From an uncultured Selenomonadales bacterium (lineage in GTDB: Bacteria; Bacillota; Negativicutes; Selenomonadales; Selenomonadaceae), in NCBI GenBank assembly GCA_937877545.1, contig CALFJE010000143.1, forward strand, positions 1 through 45,597: a DNA stretch of 45,597 bases, given 5' to 3'. Each line of letters starts with the position of its first letter. The stretch's first letter is position 1. Below the pieces are notes generated by a model. It was given only the letters and a program-made list of their open reading frames with translations. It was not told the origin of the DNA and made no database searches. The translations under genes and the position numbers were made by a program. Positions 1-8,276 of the stretch are shown one piece after another.

Positions 1-55
1 AGGATTCTTTGGTCGTCGTCTTAAAGCCCAGTGATTTAAAAAATTCGGGGCGATA
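1..55 (-). repeat. Partial second copy of the argA-like gene (55-base direct repeat)
   Basis: Bases 1-55 repeat bases 178-232 without a visible mismatch. On the minus strand both encode the segment YRPEFFKSLGFKTTTKES from the C-terminal third of the acetyltransferase at 98-556. The match stops abruptly at 56, six bases before the terminator that ends the intact gene. The copy runs off the left edge, so its full length is unknown. It may be a fragment of a second acetyltransferase copy or a partial tandem duplication. Confidence 0.85.
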
Positions 56-61
56 TTCCAC

Positions 62-97
62 AAAAAAATCCCTCCTGTTATTCGGAGGGGAAAATTT
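62..97 (-). terminator. Rho-independent terminator of the LicD/argA operon
   Basis: On the minus strand, directly after the acetyltransferase stop codon, CCCTCC and GGAGGG form a 6-bp stem with an 8-base loop, followed by a run of seven T. It closes the minus-strand operon that starts at 5625. Confidence 0.85.
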
Positions 98-556
98 TTA
101 TTCAAGCGTCATGGCAATTTCGTCGCAATTCGGGAACTTGGGGCACTCTATGCATTCCTTCCAAATCTTGTGCGGCAAGGATTCTTTGGTCGTCGTCTTA
201 AAGCCCAGTGATTTAAAAAATTCGGGGCGATAGGTCAGCGTGAAGAATTTCTTAACTCCGACGGCGCGTCCCTCCGCCAAAAGTTGCTTGACGATCTCCG
301 AGCCTATGCCCTGTCGCGAAAAATCGGCGTGGACTGCCATTGAACGCACCTCCGCCAATTCGTTCCACGTCAAGTGCAACGCGCCCACTCCGACGATTTT
401 TTTCGACGCGACCTCCTCGGCGACCACGAACTCTCGCAACGTCTCGTAAAGCGTGCTGTGCGGCTTCGGGAGCATGACGCCTTGCGCCGCGTAGCCCGCT
501 ATCAAATCATGCATCTCGTCCACGTCCGCGAACGTCGCCTTTCTGTAGACAAACAT
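98..556 (-). CDS. argA: ArgA-like GNAT N-acetyltransferase (short N-acetylglutamate synthase type)
   Basis: This 152-residue protein has the GNAT fold. Near the N-terminus it has RKATFADVDEMHDLIAGYA, then GVGALHLTWNELAEVRSMAV, the acetyl-CoA loop RQGIGSEIVKQLL, and a C-terminal LPHKIWKECIECPKFPNCDE with paired cysteines. That pattern is typical of the short, kinase-less ArgA-type acetyltransferases of Firmicutes and related bacteria, which convert glutamate and acetyl-CoA to N-acetylglutamate for arginine synthesis. The open frame extends upstream to 691, but ATG 556 has an AAAGGTGAG ribosome site and lies after the stop of the LicD gene at 568, so the extension was rejected. It is the last gene of the LicD operon, with no obvious functional link to it. 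The substrate is assigned by family resemblance only. Confidence 0.8.
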   Translation of the reverse strand: MFVYRKATFADVDEMHDLIAGYAAQGVMLPKPHSTLYETLREFVVAEEVASKKIVGVGALHLTWNELAEVRSMAVHADFSRQGIGSEIVKQLLAEGRAVGVKKFFTLTYRPEFFKSLGFKTTTKESLPHKIWKECIECPKFPNCDEIAMTLE

Positions 557-567
557 TCCACTCACCT

Positions 568-1701
568 TTAACTTTGAATGAACTTGACCGACTTGAAAAA
601 CTCCTTGAAGTTGAAATCGGTACTGAAGATTTTGGCGTGCGTATTGCTGAAAACGGGCTTGCGCCAATCGCCATACGTCACCGTCAAACACTTCTCAAAA
701 TCGCTCGGCACGGGCAATTCCGTCTTCTCGAAGGGCAAATAAACCGGCTCCTCAAATGCGGTCGCCGGATAGGAGCGCGGCTTGTTATACCAAGTATAGT
801 CGTGCACCTCGCCGACGTATTCCGAAGTCGAGAAATTATCCTTTGCAATGGTGTCAAAGGTAAGGGCTTTTTCCGTGTGAGGCAACTTAAGAATCTCTTC
901 CAATTCATTGCGCGACAACAATATCGACTTCGGATTTTCTTTGAGGGCTTTTATCAAAACGTCGGGCAATGCCATTGCGAACAATAATTCCCGTTCAAGC
1001 TCGAAGTTAATTTGTTGTTGTTTATCGGCGAAGGGCGGCACGATGTCAAACGGGAAGACGTCAACCCACATGCCTTGATGAACGTGCGGGCGATCGAGGT
1101 ATTGAATAAACGTCGTGCGACTGTCCTTGATTTTTATCGTCGGCCACATGGACCACCACATGGGAACTTTCTCGCGCTGGTCGCGCTTAACCAGTTGCAG
1201 GAAAGGTTTATCCTGCGCCGCTTCCGGCTCCTCCTCTTCCAATTTGTAATCGTGCCAGGCGTCGACGAAATACGGCTCCTTTATCTCCGACTTGACGACC
1301 GCTTTAAATTTTTCGTAGTCGGGGCGGAGCAGGCAAATATCAAGATCGTCGTCCCAAGGAATGAAACCTTTATGCCGCACTGCGCCGAGCAACGTCCCGC
1401 TGTAGGCGAACCAACGCAGATTATGCTTTTGGCAAATGCGGGCTATTTCGGCAAGGATATTGAGTTGAACGTTCCAAAGCCTTTTGCGTTGCGTCGTTAC
1501 TACAAAGCCGTCGCGAATCTCGTCGCGGAATAAATTATCTACAAAAATTTCCTCGCCCGGAAACAACAATTCCTCTCCGAAATTTTTTCTCTCCCCCGCG
1601 AGGTTCTGAAGCAAACGATTTTGTTGCTCCAACAACTGATTTTGTTGTTGCATTAAGCGGACTAATTGATTTGTGCTCGGATTTTCGTTTGATTCGTTCA
1701 A
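568..1701 (-). CDS. LicD-family phosphotransferase, paralogue 1
   Basis: This 377-residue protein carries the LicD signature GTLLGAVRHKGFIPWDDDLD around residues 102-121, including the acidic metal-binding WDDDxD. LicD proteins are nucleotidyltransferase-fold enzymes that move phosphocholine or similar phospho-alditols from a CDP-activated donor onto surface glycans. The first 40 residues are glutamine/leucine-rich (MQQQNQLLEQQNRLLQNL) and should form a coiled coil. No signal peptide is seen, so it probably acts on the cytoplasmic face. TTG 1701 is chosen because AAAGGAG lies nine bases upstream. It is 17 bases downstream of the epimerase and is paralogous to the genes at 3552 and 4648. The transferred group cannot be read from the sequence; the neighbouring cytidylyltransferase suggests a CDP-linked donor. 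Confidence 0.88.
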   Translation of the reverse strand: MNESNENPSTNQLVRLMQQQNQLLEQQNRLLQNLAGERKNFGEELLFPGEEIFVDNLFRDEIRDGFVVTTQRKRLWNVQLNILAEIARICQKHNLRWFAYSGTLLGAVRHKGFIPWDDDLDICLLRPDYEKFKAVVKSEIKEPYFVDAWHDYKLEEEEPEAAQDKPFLQLVKRDQREKVPMWWSMWPTIKIKDSRTTFIQYLDRPHVHQGMWVDVFPFDIVPPFADKQQQINFELERELLFAMALPDVLIKALKENPKSILLSRNELEEILKLPHTEKALTFDTIAKDNFSTSEYVGEVHDYTWYNKPRSYPATAFEEPVYLPFEKTELPVPSDFEKCLTVTYGDWRKPVFSNTHAKIFSTDFNFKEFFKSVKFIQS

Positions 1702-1718
1702 ATAGGCAACTCCTTTCG

Positions 1719-2771
1719 TTAAAGGATAGATTTAAGAATCTCCACGGTCTTTTTGACACCGGAGCGCGTATCGTCTTTGGGCGTCCAACCGAGGGTGCGG
1801 AGCTTTTTATTGTCGAGGACGGCATTGACGGCTTTGGAAAAACCTTTGGCTTGCGCCTCGCTCGGCAACTCGAAAACGACCTTCCTGCCCGCAAGCGAAC
1901 TGATATACTCGGCAATCTCGCGTAAGGACAGAATCTCGCTCGAATCGGCAATGTTGTATGCCGCGCCGCACTCGCCCTTAAGCAGGCAATACAAAATCCC
2001 GCTCACGCAATCCGCGCCGTAGCAGAAGGAGAACCTCGGCAAGCCGTGACTTTTCAGGACAATATCCTCGCCGCGCACGCCGTTCCTTATAAATTCGCTC
2101 ATCGCCTTGGAATCGTCGAGGCGCATGGTCGCGCCGTAAATCCTGCACGGACGAACAATCACCGCGTCCAGCCCGTGCCCGCTGATATAAGCTTGGCAAA
2201 GAGCCTCGCCCGCACGCTTGCTTTCGGGATAGCCGGCGCGGAGCGTGTTGCAGTCAATATAGCCGCAATAATCCTCGCTGAAGATGTCCGTGTCGTTCAG
2301 AGCTTTGCCGTAGACCTCGCCGCTCGACAGGAAGACAAACCGCTCAGCCCCGGACTTGACGGCAAACTCCAGCAAATTGTTCGTGCCGATAATGTTCGCC
2401 GTAATCGTGTTGACGGGGTCGGTGGCGAACAGGTAGTTATGCGAATTGCTTGCCGCGTGAATCACGTAATCTGCGCGAAAGTCGCCTTCAATCGGCTTGT
2501 TGACATCCAGCTTGACGAAAGCGAAATTTTTATCGCTGAGGTAGTCGGCAAATCTTTCGCGGGCGATTTTATCATTGCGCCCCGCCGCGCAGATTGTCAC
2601 GTTCAGATTGTCGGCGCGATTTTTATGCATGAGGACATCAACGAGCGTCGTGCCGATAAGTCCCGTCGCGCCGGTGAGGAGCAGAGTTTTGCCGGCAAGC
2701 TTTTCCCAAGGCAGATTTTCCTCGGCAATGCCCGCCACGTCCGTCGCGTAGAGTTTATGCTTAATGTACAT
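1719..2771 (-). CDS. NAD-dependent epimerase/dehydratase (extended SDR)
   Basis: This 350-residue protein begins with a Rossmann nucleotide-binding motif, LLLTGATGLIGTTLV, at about residues 30-44. It has the SDR active-site serine region (SSGEVYG, about 149) and the YPESKRAGE (YxxxK) catalytic pair near 181. These mark extended SDR sugar-nucleotide epimerases, dehydratases or reductases. It lies 9 bases downstream of the IspD/TarI-like gene and just upstream of LicD paralogue 1. I infer that it modifies the sugar or alditol moiety that the cytidylyltransferase activates and the LicD proteins transfer. ATG 2771 follows GAGGCGGCGG. The exact substrate is unknown. Confidence 0.85.
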   Translation of the reverse strand: MYIKHKLYATDVAGIAEENLPWEKLAGKTLLLTGATGLIGTTLVDVLMHKNRADNLNVTICAAGRNDKIARERFADYLSDKNFAFVKLDVNKPIEGDFRADYVIHAASNSHNYLFATDPVNTITANIIGTNNLLEFAVKSGAERFVFLSSGEVYGKALNDTDIFSEDYCGYIDCNTLRAGYPESKRAGEALCQAYISGHGLDAVIVRPCRIYGATMRLDDSKAMSEFIRNGVRGEDIVLKSHGLPRFSFCYGADCVSGILYCLLKGECGAAYNIADSSEILSLREIAEYISSLAGRKVVFELPSEAQAKGFSKAVNAVLDNKKLRTLGWTPKDDTRSGVKKTVEILKSIL

Positions 2772-2780
2772 GCCGCCGCC

Positions 2781-3494
2781 TCACTTGAGCCACTCGGTCT
2801 TTTTGGCGACCAGCAAGGCTTTAAAAATCTCAATGTCCTCAACCGTCGTGAGCTTGATATTTTTCTCGGAGCCGGCGGAGAAATAAACCTGCTCGCCCAA
2901 ATCGAACAGCATGGTATTGGAGGAAACGGCGTTGGTAATGCCGCGCTCCAAGGCAAGGCGGTGCATGGCGCAAATCTTGCCGATAGGGAAACCGTGCGGC
3001 GTGTGCGAACGTCTCAACTTTTCACGCGGATAAAAATCGCAGGTCTTGACGCCGTCCTCGGTGCGCATGACGGGTTCGTAGCAGGGCACGGAAGATATTG
3101 CGCTGCCGTACTTTTTGGTCGTGACGATACAGTCGGAAATAAGCTCCTCGGAAACCAGCGGGCGAATCCCGTCGTGAATCAAAACGATGTCGTCCGGGGC
3201 GTAGTGCTTCTCCAGCTCAAAGACACCGTTGCGAATGGACGCCTGCCCGTTTTCGCCGCCCGTGACGATGTGCTTGAGCTTGGTGATATTGAACTGGTCG
3301 GCGTAGGCTTTCAGGACTTGCTCCCAGCCGCTAATGCAGACGACCGCAATCGCGTTGATGTCGGCGTGCTTCTGAAAAGCTTCCATTGTGTAGACAATGA
3401 CGGGGCGGTCGTTTATCGTAAGGAACTGTTTGGGAATGTTTTGGTGCATCCTTTGACCGGAGCCGCCCGCCAAAATTAAAGCTATGTTCGCCAT
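2781..3494 (-). CDS. IspD/TarI-like cytidylyltransferase
   Basis: The protein has the IspD/TarI fold signatures: an N-terminal LILAGGSGQRM with PKQF for CTP binding, VTGGENGQASIRNG, the HDGIRPLVS motif, and a C-terminal IKLTTVEDIEIF. About 237 residues is normal for the family. IspD makes CDP-methylerythritol in isoprenoid synthesis; TarI and relatives make CDP-ribitol or other CDP-alditols. Because it sits inside a LicD/SDR operon, a TarI-like role supplying a CDP donor for surface decoration is more likely, though housekeeping IspD cannot be excluded. The start is uncertain. ATG 3494 begins the conserved domain, but the good GGAGG at about 3531 lies next to an in-frame GTG (3530), and a GCGGC/GCCGC hairpin lies between them, possibly affecting translation. 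Confidence 0.82.
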   Translation of the reverse strand: MANIALILAGGSGQRMHQNIPKQFLTINDRPVIVYTMEAFQKHADINAIAVVCISGWEQVLKAYADQFNITKLKHIVTGGENGQASIRNGVFELEKHYAPDDIVLIHDGIRPLVSEELISDCIVTTKKYGSAISSVPCYEPVMRTEDGVKTCDFYPREKLRRSHTPHGFPIGKICAMHRLALERGITNAVSSNTMLFDLGEQVYFSAGSEKNIKLTTVEDIEIFKALLVAKKTEWLK

Positions 3495-3551
3495 AAAAAT
3501 TCGCGGCAAAAAAAATTCGCCGCAATTCACCTCCGTAAGTTAATTAAACGC

Positions 3552-4643
3552 TTACCGCTTGAAATACTCCGTCCAAGGAATATCCGTGCTGTAAATGTTC
3601 GCGTGACTGTGCGTGTAAATTGGCGTTCGCCAGTTGCTGCCGTAACAGCTCGTTAAGACCGAATCATAATCGGCAGGGGCGGGCAATTCTATCCTCTCAA
3701 ATGGCAAATACGTCACGTTAGTGAAGTCTTTCGAGTGGTAAGACTTATGCCCCTTAGTTAAGCAGTGGTCGCGTATTTCGCCTATGTGTTCGGACATAAA
3801 AAAATTTTTGTTCATGAAGCTATCATAAATTCCGCCGCGTTCCCTAAAAGGTCGGCTTAGAAACTTTTTCAACTCTTCATGGCTGATTATGAATTTTTGG
3901 TTGTTTTGAATTGCGTTCCTTATCAAGGCGGGGGAGGCTGTCGCCAGCAATAAAATTCCGGCGGTTTCAAAGAAATTGGTTTGCTCTTTCGTAGCGAAGG
4001 GCGGCAACGGGTCTAGCGGGAACACGTCCAGCCAAATGCCTTGGTTGATAAAATGGCGATCGGGGTAGTCAATCATTGTCGTGCGGTTATCGCGCAGACG
4101 TATTGACGGCCACTGCGTCAACCATTTCATTCCGCGAACTTTTTCCTGCTCTGCCGTCACGAATTGAAACGCGCCCTCTGCGTCGACCGGGGAAGCTCCC
4201 TCACTTTCAAAACGGTAGTTATACCACACGTCAAGGAAATACGGCGAATGAACCTCTGTTGCGGCTATTTGACGGAACTTTTCATAGTCGGGGCGAAGCA
4301 TGGCAACATCAACGTCGTCGTCCCAAGGAATAAAGCCCTTATGCCGCACCGCGCCCAATAACGTCCCGTATAGCGCGAACCAGCGTAAATTATATTTATT
4401 GCAGATACGGGCGAACTCGTTTATCAAGCCGATTTGCACGTTCCAAAGTTTTTTCCTTTGGCTGGTGACCAAAAATCCATTGCGCATTTCGTCGCGGTCA
4501 ATGTTATCGACAAAGCACGGTCGCGAATCATTTATCGAAGGGCGGCGCAACAATTCAATTTCCTCGCGCAGTAAATCGTTCTGTTCGGCAAGTAATTCAT
4601 TCTGCCGAGTTATCGCCTCAAGCCTGCCTGTTCCCCTTACCAT
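3552..4643 (-). CDS. LicD-family phosphotransferase, paralogue 2
   Basis: This 363-residue LicD protein has the intact motif GTLLGAVRHKGFIPWDDDVD, followed by RPDYEKF. The N-terminal 35 residues (ITRQNELLAEQNDLLREEIE) form a predicted coiled coil like that of paralogue 1. ATG 4643 is chosen because AAAGGGTGA lies seven bases upstream and overlaps the stop codon of paralogue 3 (4648), indicating tight translational coupling; an upstream ATG at 4676 would overlap that gene. It is clearly closer to paralogue 3 in its central and C-terminal parts (for example NKNFFxSExxGxIRDxCLT), which suggests a recent tandem duplication. Role as for paralogue 1: transfer of a phospho-group to cell-surface glycan, acceptor unknown. 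Confidence 0.87.
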   Translation of the reverse strand: MVRGTGRLEAITRQNELLAEQNDLLREEIELLRRPSINDSRPCFVDNIDRDEMRNGFLVTSQRKKLWNVQIGLINEFARICNKYNLRWFALYGTLLGAVRHKGFIPWDDDVDVAMLRPDYEKFRQIAATEVHSPYFLDVWYNYRFESEGASPVDAEGAFQFVTAEQEKVRGMKWLTQWPSIRLRDNRTTMIDYPDRHFINQGIWLDVFPLDPLPPFATKEQTNFFETAGILLLATASPALIRNAIQNNQKFIISHEELKKFLSRPFRERGGIYDSFMNKNFFMSEHIGEIRDHCLTKGHKSYHSKDFTNVTYLPFERIELPAPADYDSVLTSCYGSNWRTPIYTHSHANIYSTDIPWTEYFKR

Positions 4644-4647
4644 AAAA

Positions 4648-5625
4648 TCACCCTTTAAAATTTTTGAAGTAATCACGGCAAGGAATGTCCGCGCTGTGCA
4701 GTTGATAATGCGGCTTCATGTAAACGGGCTTGCGCCAGTCGCCGTAAAAGTCCGTTAAGACCGATTCGTAGCCGACGGGTGCCGGTACCTCTATCGTCTC
4801 GAACGGCAACCATACTACGTCCGCGAAGTCCTTAGATTGATAAAACCGTTTGGCAAAAGTCAGGCAATAGTCGCGGATGTCGCCCATGCGCTCCGATATG
4901 AAAAAATTCTTGTTCATGAAGTAATCGAACGTCAAGCCGCGTTCCCTGTACGGATAGCCCATGAACTCTTCCAGCTCGGCGTAGTCGATAAACAAATTTT
5001 CGCCCGTCCGCATAGCCGCCCTAACTCGCACGGGCGCGGCGGCGGCTACCAATAAAGTTTTCGCCGCCTCGAACAGCAAAGCTTGCTCCTGTGTTGCGAA
5101 CGGCGGCAACGGATCCAGCGGGAAGATGTCAATCCATATGCCTTGGTTGATAAAATTGCGGTCGGGGAATTCAATCATGGTCGTGCGATTGTCGCGCAGA
5201 CGGATTGACGGCAACTGCGTCAGCCAACGCCCCTCGTAAGCCCGCTCTTGCTCCGTGGTTATGAATTGAAACGAACCTTCCGCGTCGGACAGGGAAGCTA
5301 CCTCGCTCTCGATGCGATAGTCGTACCAGACGTCCAAAAAATACGGCTCGCGAATCTCCTCGGCGGCGAAGCGTTGAAACTTATCGTAGTCGGGGCGAAA
5401 CATGATGACATCAATATCGAAGTCCCACGGTATGAAGCCCTTATGCCGCGCCGCACCCAAGAGCGTCCCGCCGATAGCATACCAGCGCAGATTGTGCCTG
5501 TCGCAGACGCGGGCAAACTCCTTGAGCAGATTAAGCTCCACGTTCCAGAGCTTTTTCTTGTGCGTGGTGACAAGGCAGCCGCCGCGTAATTCGTCACGGT
5601 CTATGTCCTTGATGAAAGCCTCCAT
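4648..5625 (-). CDS. LicD-family phosphotransferase, paralogue 3 (altered DDD motif)
   Basis: This 325-residue LicD protein is the first gene of the operon and lacks the N-terminal coiled coil of its two paralogues. The signature reads GTLLGAARHKGFIPWDFDID. The second aspartate of the usual WDDDxD metal-binding cluster is phenylalanine, while the first, third and last acidic positions remain. It may have altered metal coordination, altered substrate or reduced activity. ATG 5625 follows GAGGAGAATTTTC; an upstream ATG at 5643 has no better ribosome site. Downstream, its stop overlaps the ribosome site of paralogue 2. The family assignment is firm; activity is not. Confidence 0.85.
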   Translation of the reverse strand: MEAFIKDIDRDELRGGCLVTTHKKKLWNVELNLLKEFARVCDRHNLRWYAIGGTLLGAARHKGFIPWDFDIDVIMFRPDYDKFQRFAAEEIREPYFLDVWYDYRIESEVASLSDAEGSFQFITTEQERAYEGRWLTQLPSIRLRDNRTTMIEFPDRNFINQGIWIDIFPLDPLPPFATQEQALLFEAAKTLLVAAAAPVRVRAAMRTGENLFIDYAELEEFMGYPYRERGLTFDYFMNKNFFISERMGDIRDYCLTFAKRFYQSKDFADVVWLPFETIEVPAPVGYESVLTDFYGDWRKPVYMKPHYQLHSADIPCRDYFKNFKG

Positions 5626-5658
5626 GAAAATTCTCCTCGCCAATCGATTATGCCGCGA

Positions 5659-5687
5659 ATTTTATCATAGCGATAACTAAAACTCAA
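5659..5687 (-). promoter_or_regulatory. Putative promoter of the LicD operon
   Basis: On the minus strand TTGAGT (5687-5682) and TAAAAT (5664-5659) are 17 bases apart, about 35 bases upstream of ATG 5625. The -35 box overlaps the last codons of cobO. Cotranscription from cobO is also possible. Confidence 0.5.
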
Positions 5688-6189
5688 TGCCCGCTTGCGC
5701 CGCAACGCCGTTTTGGAACGGGTGCTTGATTAGTTTCATCTCCGTTACCAAGTCGGCGGCGTCAATCAATTCCGGCAGAGCGTCGCGCCCCGTGAACACC
5801 AAATGCATTTGCGGCGGGCGAATCGTTATCAGCTCCAAAACCTCCGCCGCGCTCAGCAAGCCGATTTTTGCCGCGCAGTTTATCTCGTCGAGGATTATCA
5901 AGTCCCACGCCCCCGATAAAATTTCTTTCCGTGCAGATTCAAACGCCGCCTTAGCCGCCGCCTTGTGTTCGTCGAGGGCGCCCGTGTTCGTGAAGCCGCG
6001 CCCCATTTGCCGAACCTCAATTCCCAGCGCGTCCAATGCCGCCAGCTCGCCCGAACGTCGCCCGCCCTTGATGAATTGCAGAATCAAAACTTTCAAGCCT
6101 GCGCCCCATGCCCGTATCGCCAAGCCCAAAGCCGCCGTCGTTTTACCCTTGCCGTCGCCCGTATGCATGATTATTAAGCCGCGTCTCAA
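5677..6189 (-). CDS. cobO: Cob(I)alamin adenosyltransferase (CobO/BtuR/CobA type)
   Basis: This 170-residue protein has a Walker A, HTGDGKGKTTAALGLA, at residues 9-24, then LKVLILQFIKGGRRSGE and a Walker-B-like LIILDEINCA near residue 99. This order is diagnostic of the CobO/BtuR ATP:corrinoid adenosyltransferase, which adenosylates reduced corrinoid to make coenzyme B12. The length is near the family norm of 170-200. The start is TTG 6189 behind GAGGAGG; no ATG fits better. It lies 12 bases downstream of fliB in the same direction and is probably cotranscribed with it. No other cobalamin genes are visible in the window, so it may serve salvage. Confidence 0.92.
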   Translation of the reverse strand: MRRGLIIMHTGDGKGKTTAALGLAIRAWGAGLKVLILQFIKGGRRSGELAALDALGIEVRQMGRGFTNTGALDEHKAAAKAAFESARKEILSGAWDLIILDEINCAAKIGLLSAAEVLELITIRPPQMHLVFTGRDALPELIDAADLVTEMKLIKHPFQNGVAAQAGIEF

Positions 6190-6201
6190 TTTAAAACCTC
6201 C

Positions 6202-7287
6202 TCACACGCGCAAAAGCGTTTCCATTAACGTCAGCATATCGTCGCCGAGCAGCTCCGCGATTTGCAAAACAACATCGTCGCTGTGGTCAACTTTCCGACT
6301 GAACTCGCCCGCCACGCGCATAAAGTCCGAAACACTTCGTGCGCCCCGAACACTCAACAGCCGCTCAAAAATCTTGTACATCGTCACGAGCACGCCGAAA
6401 TTTTTTGTTATGCTCGCGTCTATGCGCCACGGGAATATATGCAAGATAATCTCGTTGACAAGCAAGTTTTCAAGCGGTGTCGCGAATCGGTCAAGCGGAA
6501 TTCTTTCGCGGAGCGGCAGCGGCTCGCCGTAAAGTTTAGTCGTGACTTGACGCATAAGCCTTTCATGCGCCGACGCGTTGAAGCGTATGCCCGCCAACAT
6601 CTGCGGTACTTGCCGCGTCATGAAGCTTTCCGACGAATAAACCGCCGCCAATTTCTCCAGAGCCGCGCCGTCCAATCTGCCGCCGTAAAGCAATTCCTCA
6701 GCCTTGTCCAAGAAAAAGCCCAGCACTATCAGCCGACGGTCAAGCGTCAATCGCCGCTCCTGCAGTATCGAAATCATGATTAGTTGCACGTCGAATATCA
6801 GCGGCGCGAAGTCCTGCGGTATCCCGCGCAGGATATGACACTCGCCCAACCGCAACAGCCGTTCGTCCGCCTTGATGACCTCAAACGTCAACGGCTCCTC
6901 GGCAAGCAAAATCAGCTCCGCCGCCAAAGGACACGTCGGCGACAACGCCAGCTCAATGAAATTTTCAAAGCGCGTGATGATTCGCGGGTAGCTCGCACAC
7001 ACCGGCGACAGATACCCCTCGCCGTGCGCCTTCTGGATACTGCACAGATTATCCGCGCCGAGCATCGGGCAAGTGCCGTTTTCGTCCAACAGCAACAAAT
7101 ATCTTTCCGCCGACGGGTCGCGCAACAGGTGTTGAGTTACACCCTCCAACGCGCAATATTTCTCGTAAGTCTTCGCGTCAACGTAAATATTCCAATCGCC
7201 CCGACAACATAAGGCTCCGCACCGAGTGCCGTCACATTTGAATTCGCGGACATAGCGCGGGCGGAGGCATAAAATCTTTTCCGACAT
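6202..7287 (-). CDS. fliB: Flagellin lysine-N-methylase (FliB-like)
   Basis: This 361-residue protein starts with a cysteine cluster, CDGTRCGALCC (about residues 18-28), followed by CPMLGADNLCSIQ near 95 and SPVCASYPR near 117. These are the metal-chelating cysteine motifs of the FliB/YkgJ-related family. FliB uses S-adenosylmethionine to methylate surface lysines of flagellin, and length and layout fit FliB rather than the short YkgJ proteins. The rest is leucine-rich and helical. No flagellin gene is in the window, and the 3' neighbour is cobO. It is transcribed divergently from proB across about 130 bases. Confidence 0.82.
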   Translation of the reverse strand: MSEKILCLRPRYVREFKCDGTRCGALCCRGDWNIYVDAKTYEKYCALEGVTQHLLRDPSAERYLLLLDENGTCPMLGADNLCSIQKAHGEGYLSPVCASYPRIITRFENFIELALSPTCPLAAELILLAEEPLTFEVIKADERLLRLGECHILRGIPQDFAPLIFDVQLIMISILQERRLTLDRRLIVLGFFLDKAEELLYGGRLDGAALEKLAAVYSSESFMTRQVPQMLAGIRFNASAHERLMRQVTTKLYGEPLPLRERIPLDRFATPLENLLVNEIILHIFPWRIDASITKNFGVLVTMYKIFERLLSVRGARSVSDFMRVAGEFSRKVDHSDDVVLQIAELLGDDMLTLMETLLRV

Positions 7288-7363
7288 CGACCGTCACCTT
7301 TCGGCTTGTGAATTTTTCTTAGACTATACACCGCGCCCGCCAAAAAATAAAGCGCGATTTTCC

Positions 7364-7392
7364 TTGCGCAAACGGCGAAATGAATTTATAAT
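7364..7392 (+). promoter_or_regulatory. Promoter of the proB operon
   Basis: TTGCGC (7364-7369) and a perfect TATAAT (7387-7392) are separated by 17 bases, 25 bases before the chosen proB start. Confidence 0.75.
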
Positions 7393-7416
7393 GAAAACAA
7401 AAGGAGAGTGAGCGCA

Positions 7417-8229
7417 TTGAGTACGGCGCGAGAGAATTTGAAGACGGCGCGGCGAATCGTCATCAAGGTTGGGACGAGCACGCTGGCGCACGCCGATACC
7501 GGCAAGCTGAATTTGTATCGAATCGAACATCTGATTCGCGAGATAGCCGATTTGCACAACGCGGGCAAGGAAATAATTTTTGTGAGTTCGGGCGCGATAG
7601 CGGCGGGCATGAATAAATTGGGCATCAAAGTTAAGCCGCAGACCATCCCCGAAAATCAGGCGTTGGCGGCGATAGGGCAGGGCGTCCTCATGCACATTTA
7701 TGAAAAATTCTTCGCGGAATACGGGCAGACTATGGGGCAAGTGCTCTTGACTAAGGAAAACGCCGTCGACGAACACGCCCGCACAAATTCCCGTAACGCC
7801 CTGTGTTCTATCCTCAATATGGGCGCGATACCCGTCATTAACGAAAACGACGCCGTCGGGGTCGACGAAATCCGTATCGGCGACAACGATAACCTGTCGG
7901 CAATGGTCGCCGCAATGATGAACGCCGAAGTTTTGATTATCCTCAGCGACATTGACGGGCTTTATAACGGCAACCCGAAGGTCGATAAATCTGCGCGGCT
8001 CCTCGACGAGGTGGCGGCTATCGATTCGGAGGTCGAACGCATGGCGGGCGGCGCGGGTACCAAGCTCGGTACGGGCGGCATGTTTACTAAAATTCAGGCG
8101 GCTAAGCTCGCGACTTCAAACGGCGTCACCATGCTGATAATCAACGGCGCGACCGTCGGGAACTTGCGGCGGGCACTAAGCGGAGAAAACGTCGGCACCG
8201 TCTTTCCGCGAAAGGAGGCTTGCTTATGA
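7417..8229 (+). CDS. proB: Glutamate 5-kinase
   Basis: About 270 residues of an amino-acid kinase fold: RRIVIKVGTSTL at the N-terminus, IIFVSSGAIAAGM (phosphate-binding loop), FLIxDNxxLSA-type IGDNDNLSAMVAAMM, LSDIDGLYNGNP, and GTKLGTGGMFTKIQAA. It phosphorylates glutamate to gamma-glutamyl phosphate, the first step of proline synthesis. It ends after the kinase domain and lacks the C-terminal PUA domain of longer ProB proteins. TTG 7417 is preferred because AAGGAG (7401-7406) is well spaced from it but abuts the in-frame GTG 7408. The partner proA lies 3.2 kb downstream, separated by a cell-wall hydrolase and a MATE gene, an unusual interruption. Confidence 0.93.
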   Translation: MSTARENLKTARRIVIKVGTSTLAHADTGKLNLYRIEHLIREIADLHNAGKEIIFVSSGAIAAGMNKLGIKVKPQTIPENQALAAIGQGVLMHIYEKFFAEYGQTMGQVLLTKENAVDEHARTNSRNALCSILNMGAIPVINENDAVGVDEIRIGDNDNLSAMVAAMMNAEVLIILSDIDGLYNGNPKVDKSARLLDEVAAIDSEVERMAGGAGTKLGTGGMFTKIQAAKLATSNGVTMLIINGATVGNLRRALSGENVGTVFPRKEACL

Positions 8230-8276
8230 ACGATAACCTTGTTCGCACGGCAACGATTTCCAAGGAGGGAACAATC

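Noticed and set aside
2046..3479. Long plus-strand open frame opposite the epimerase and cytidylyltransferase genes
   Set aside because: It is antisense to two well-supported genes, has no recognisable domain and reflects the codon bias of the opposite strand.
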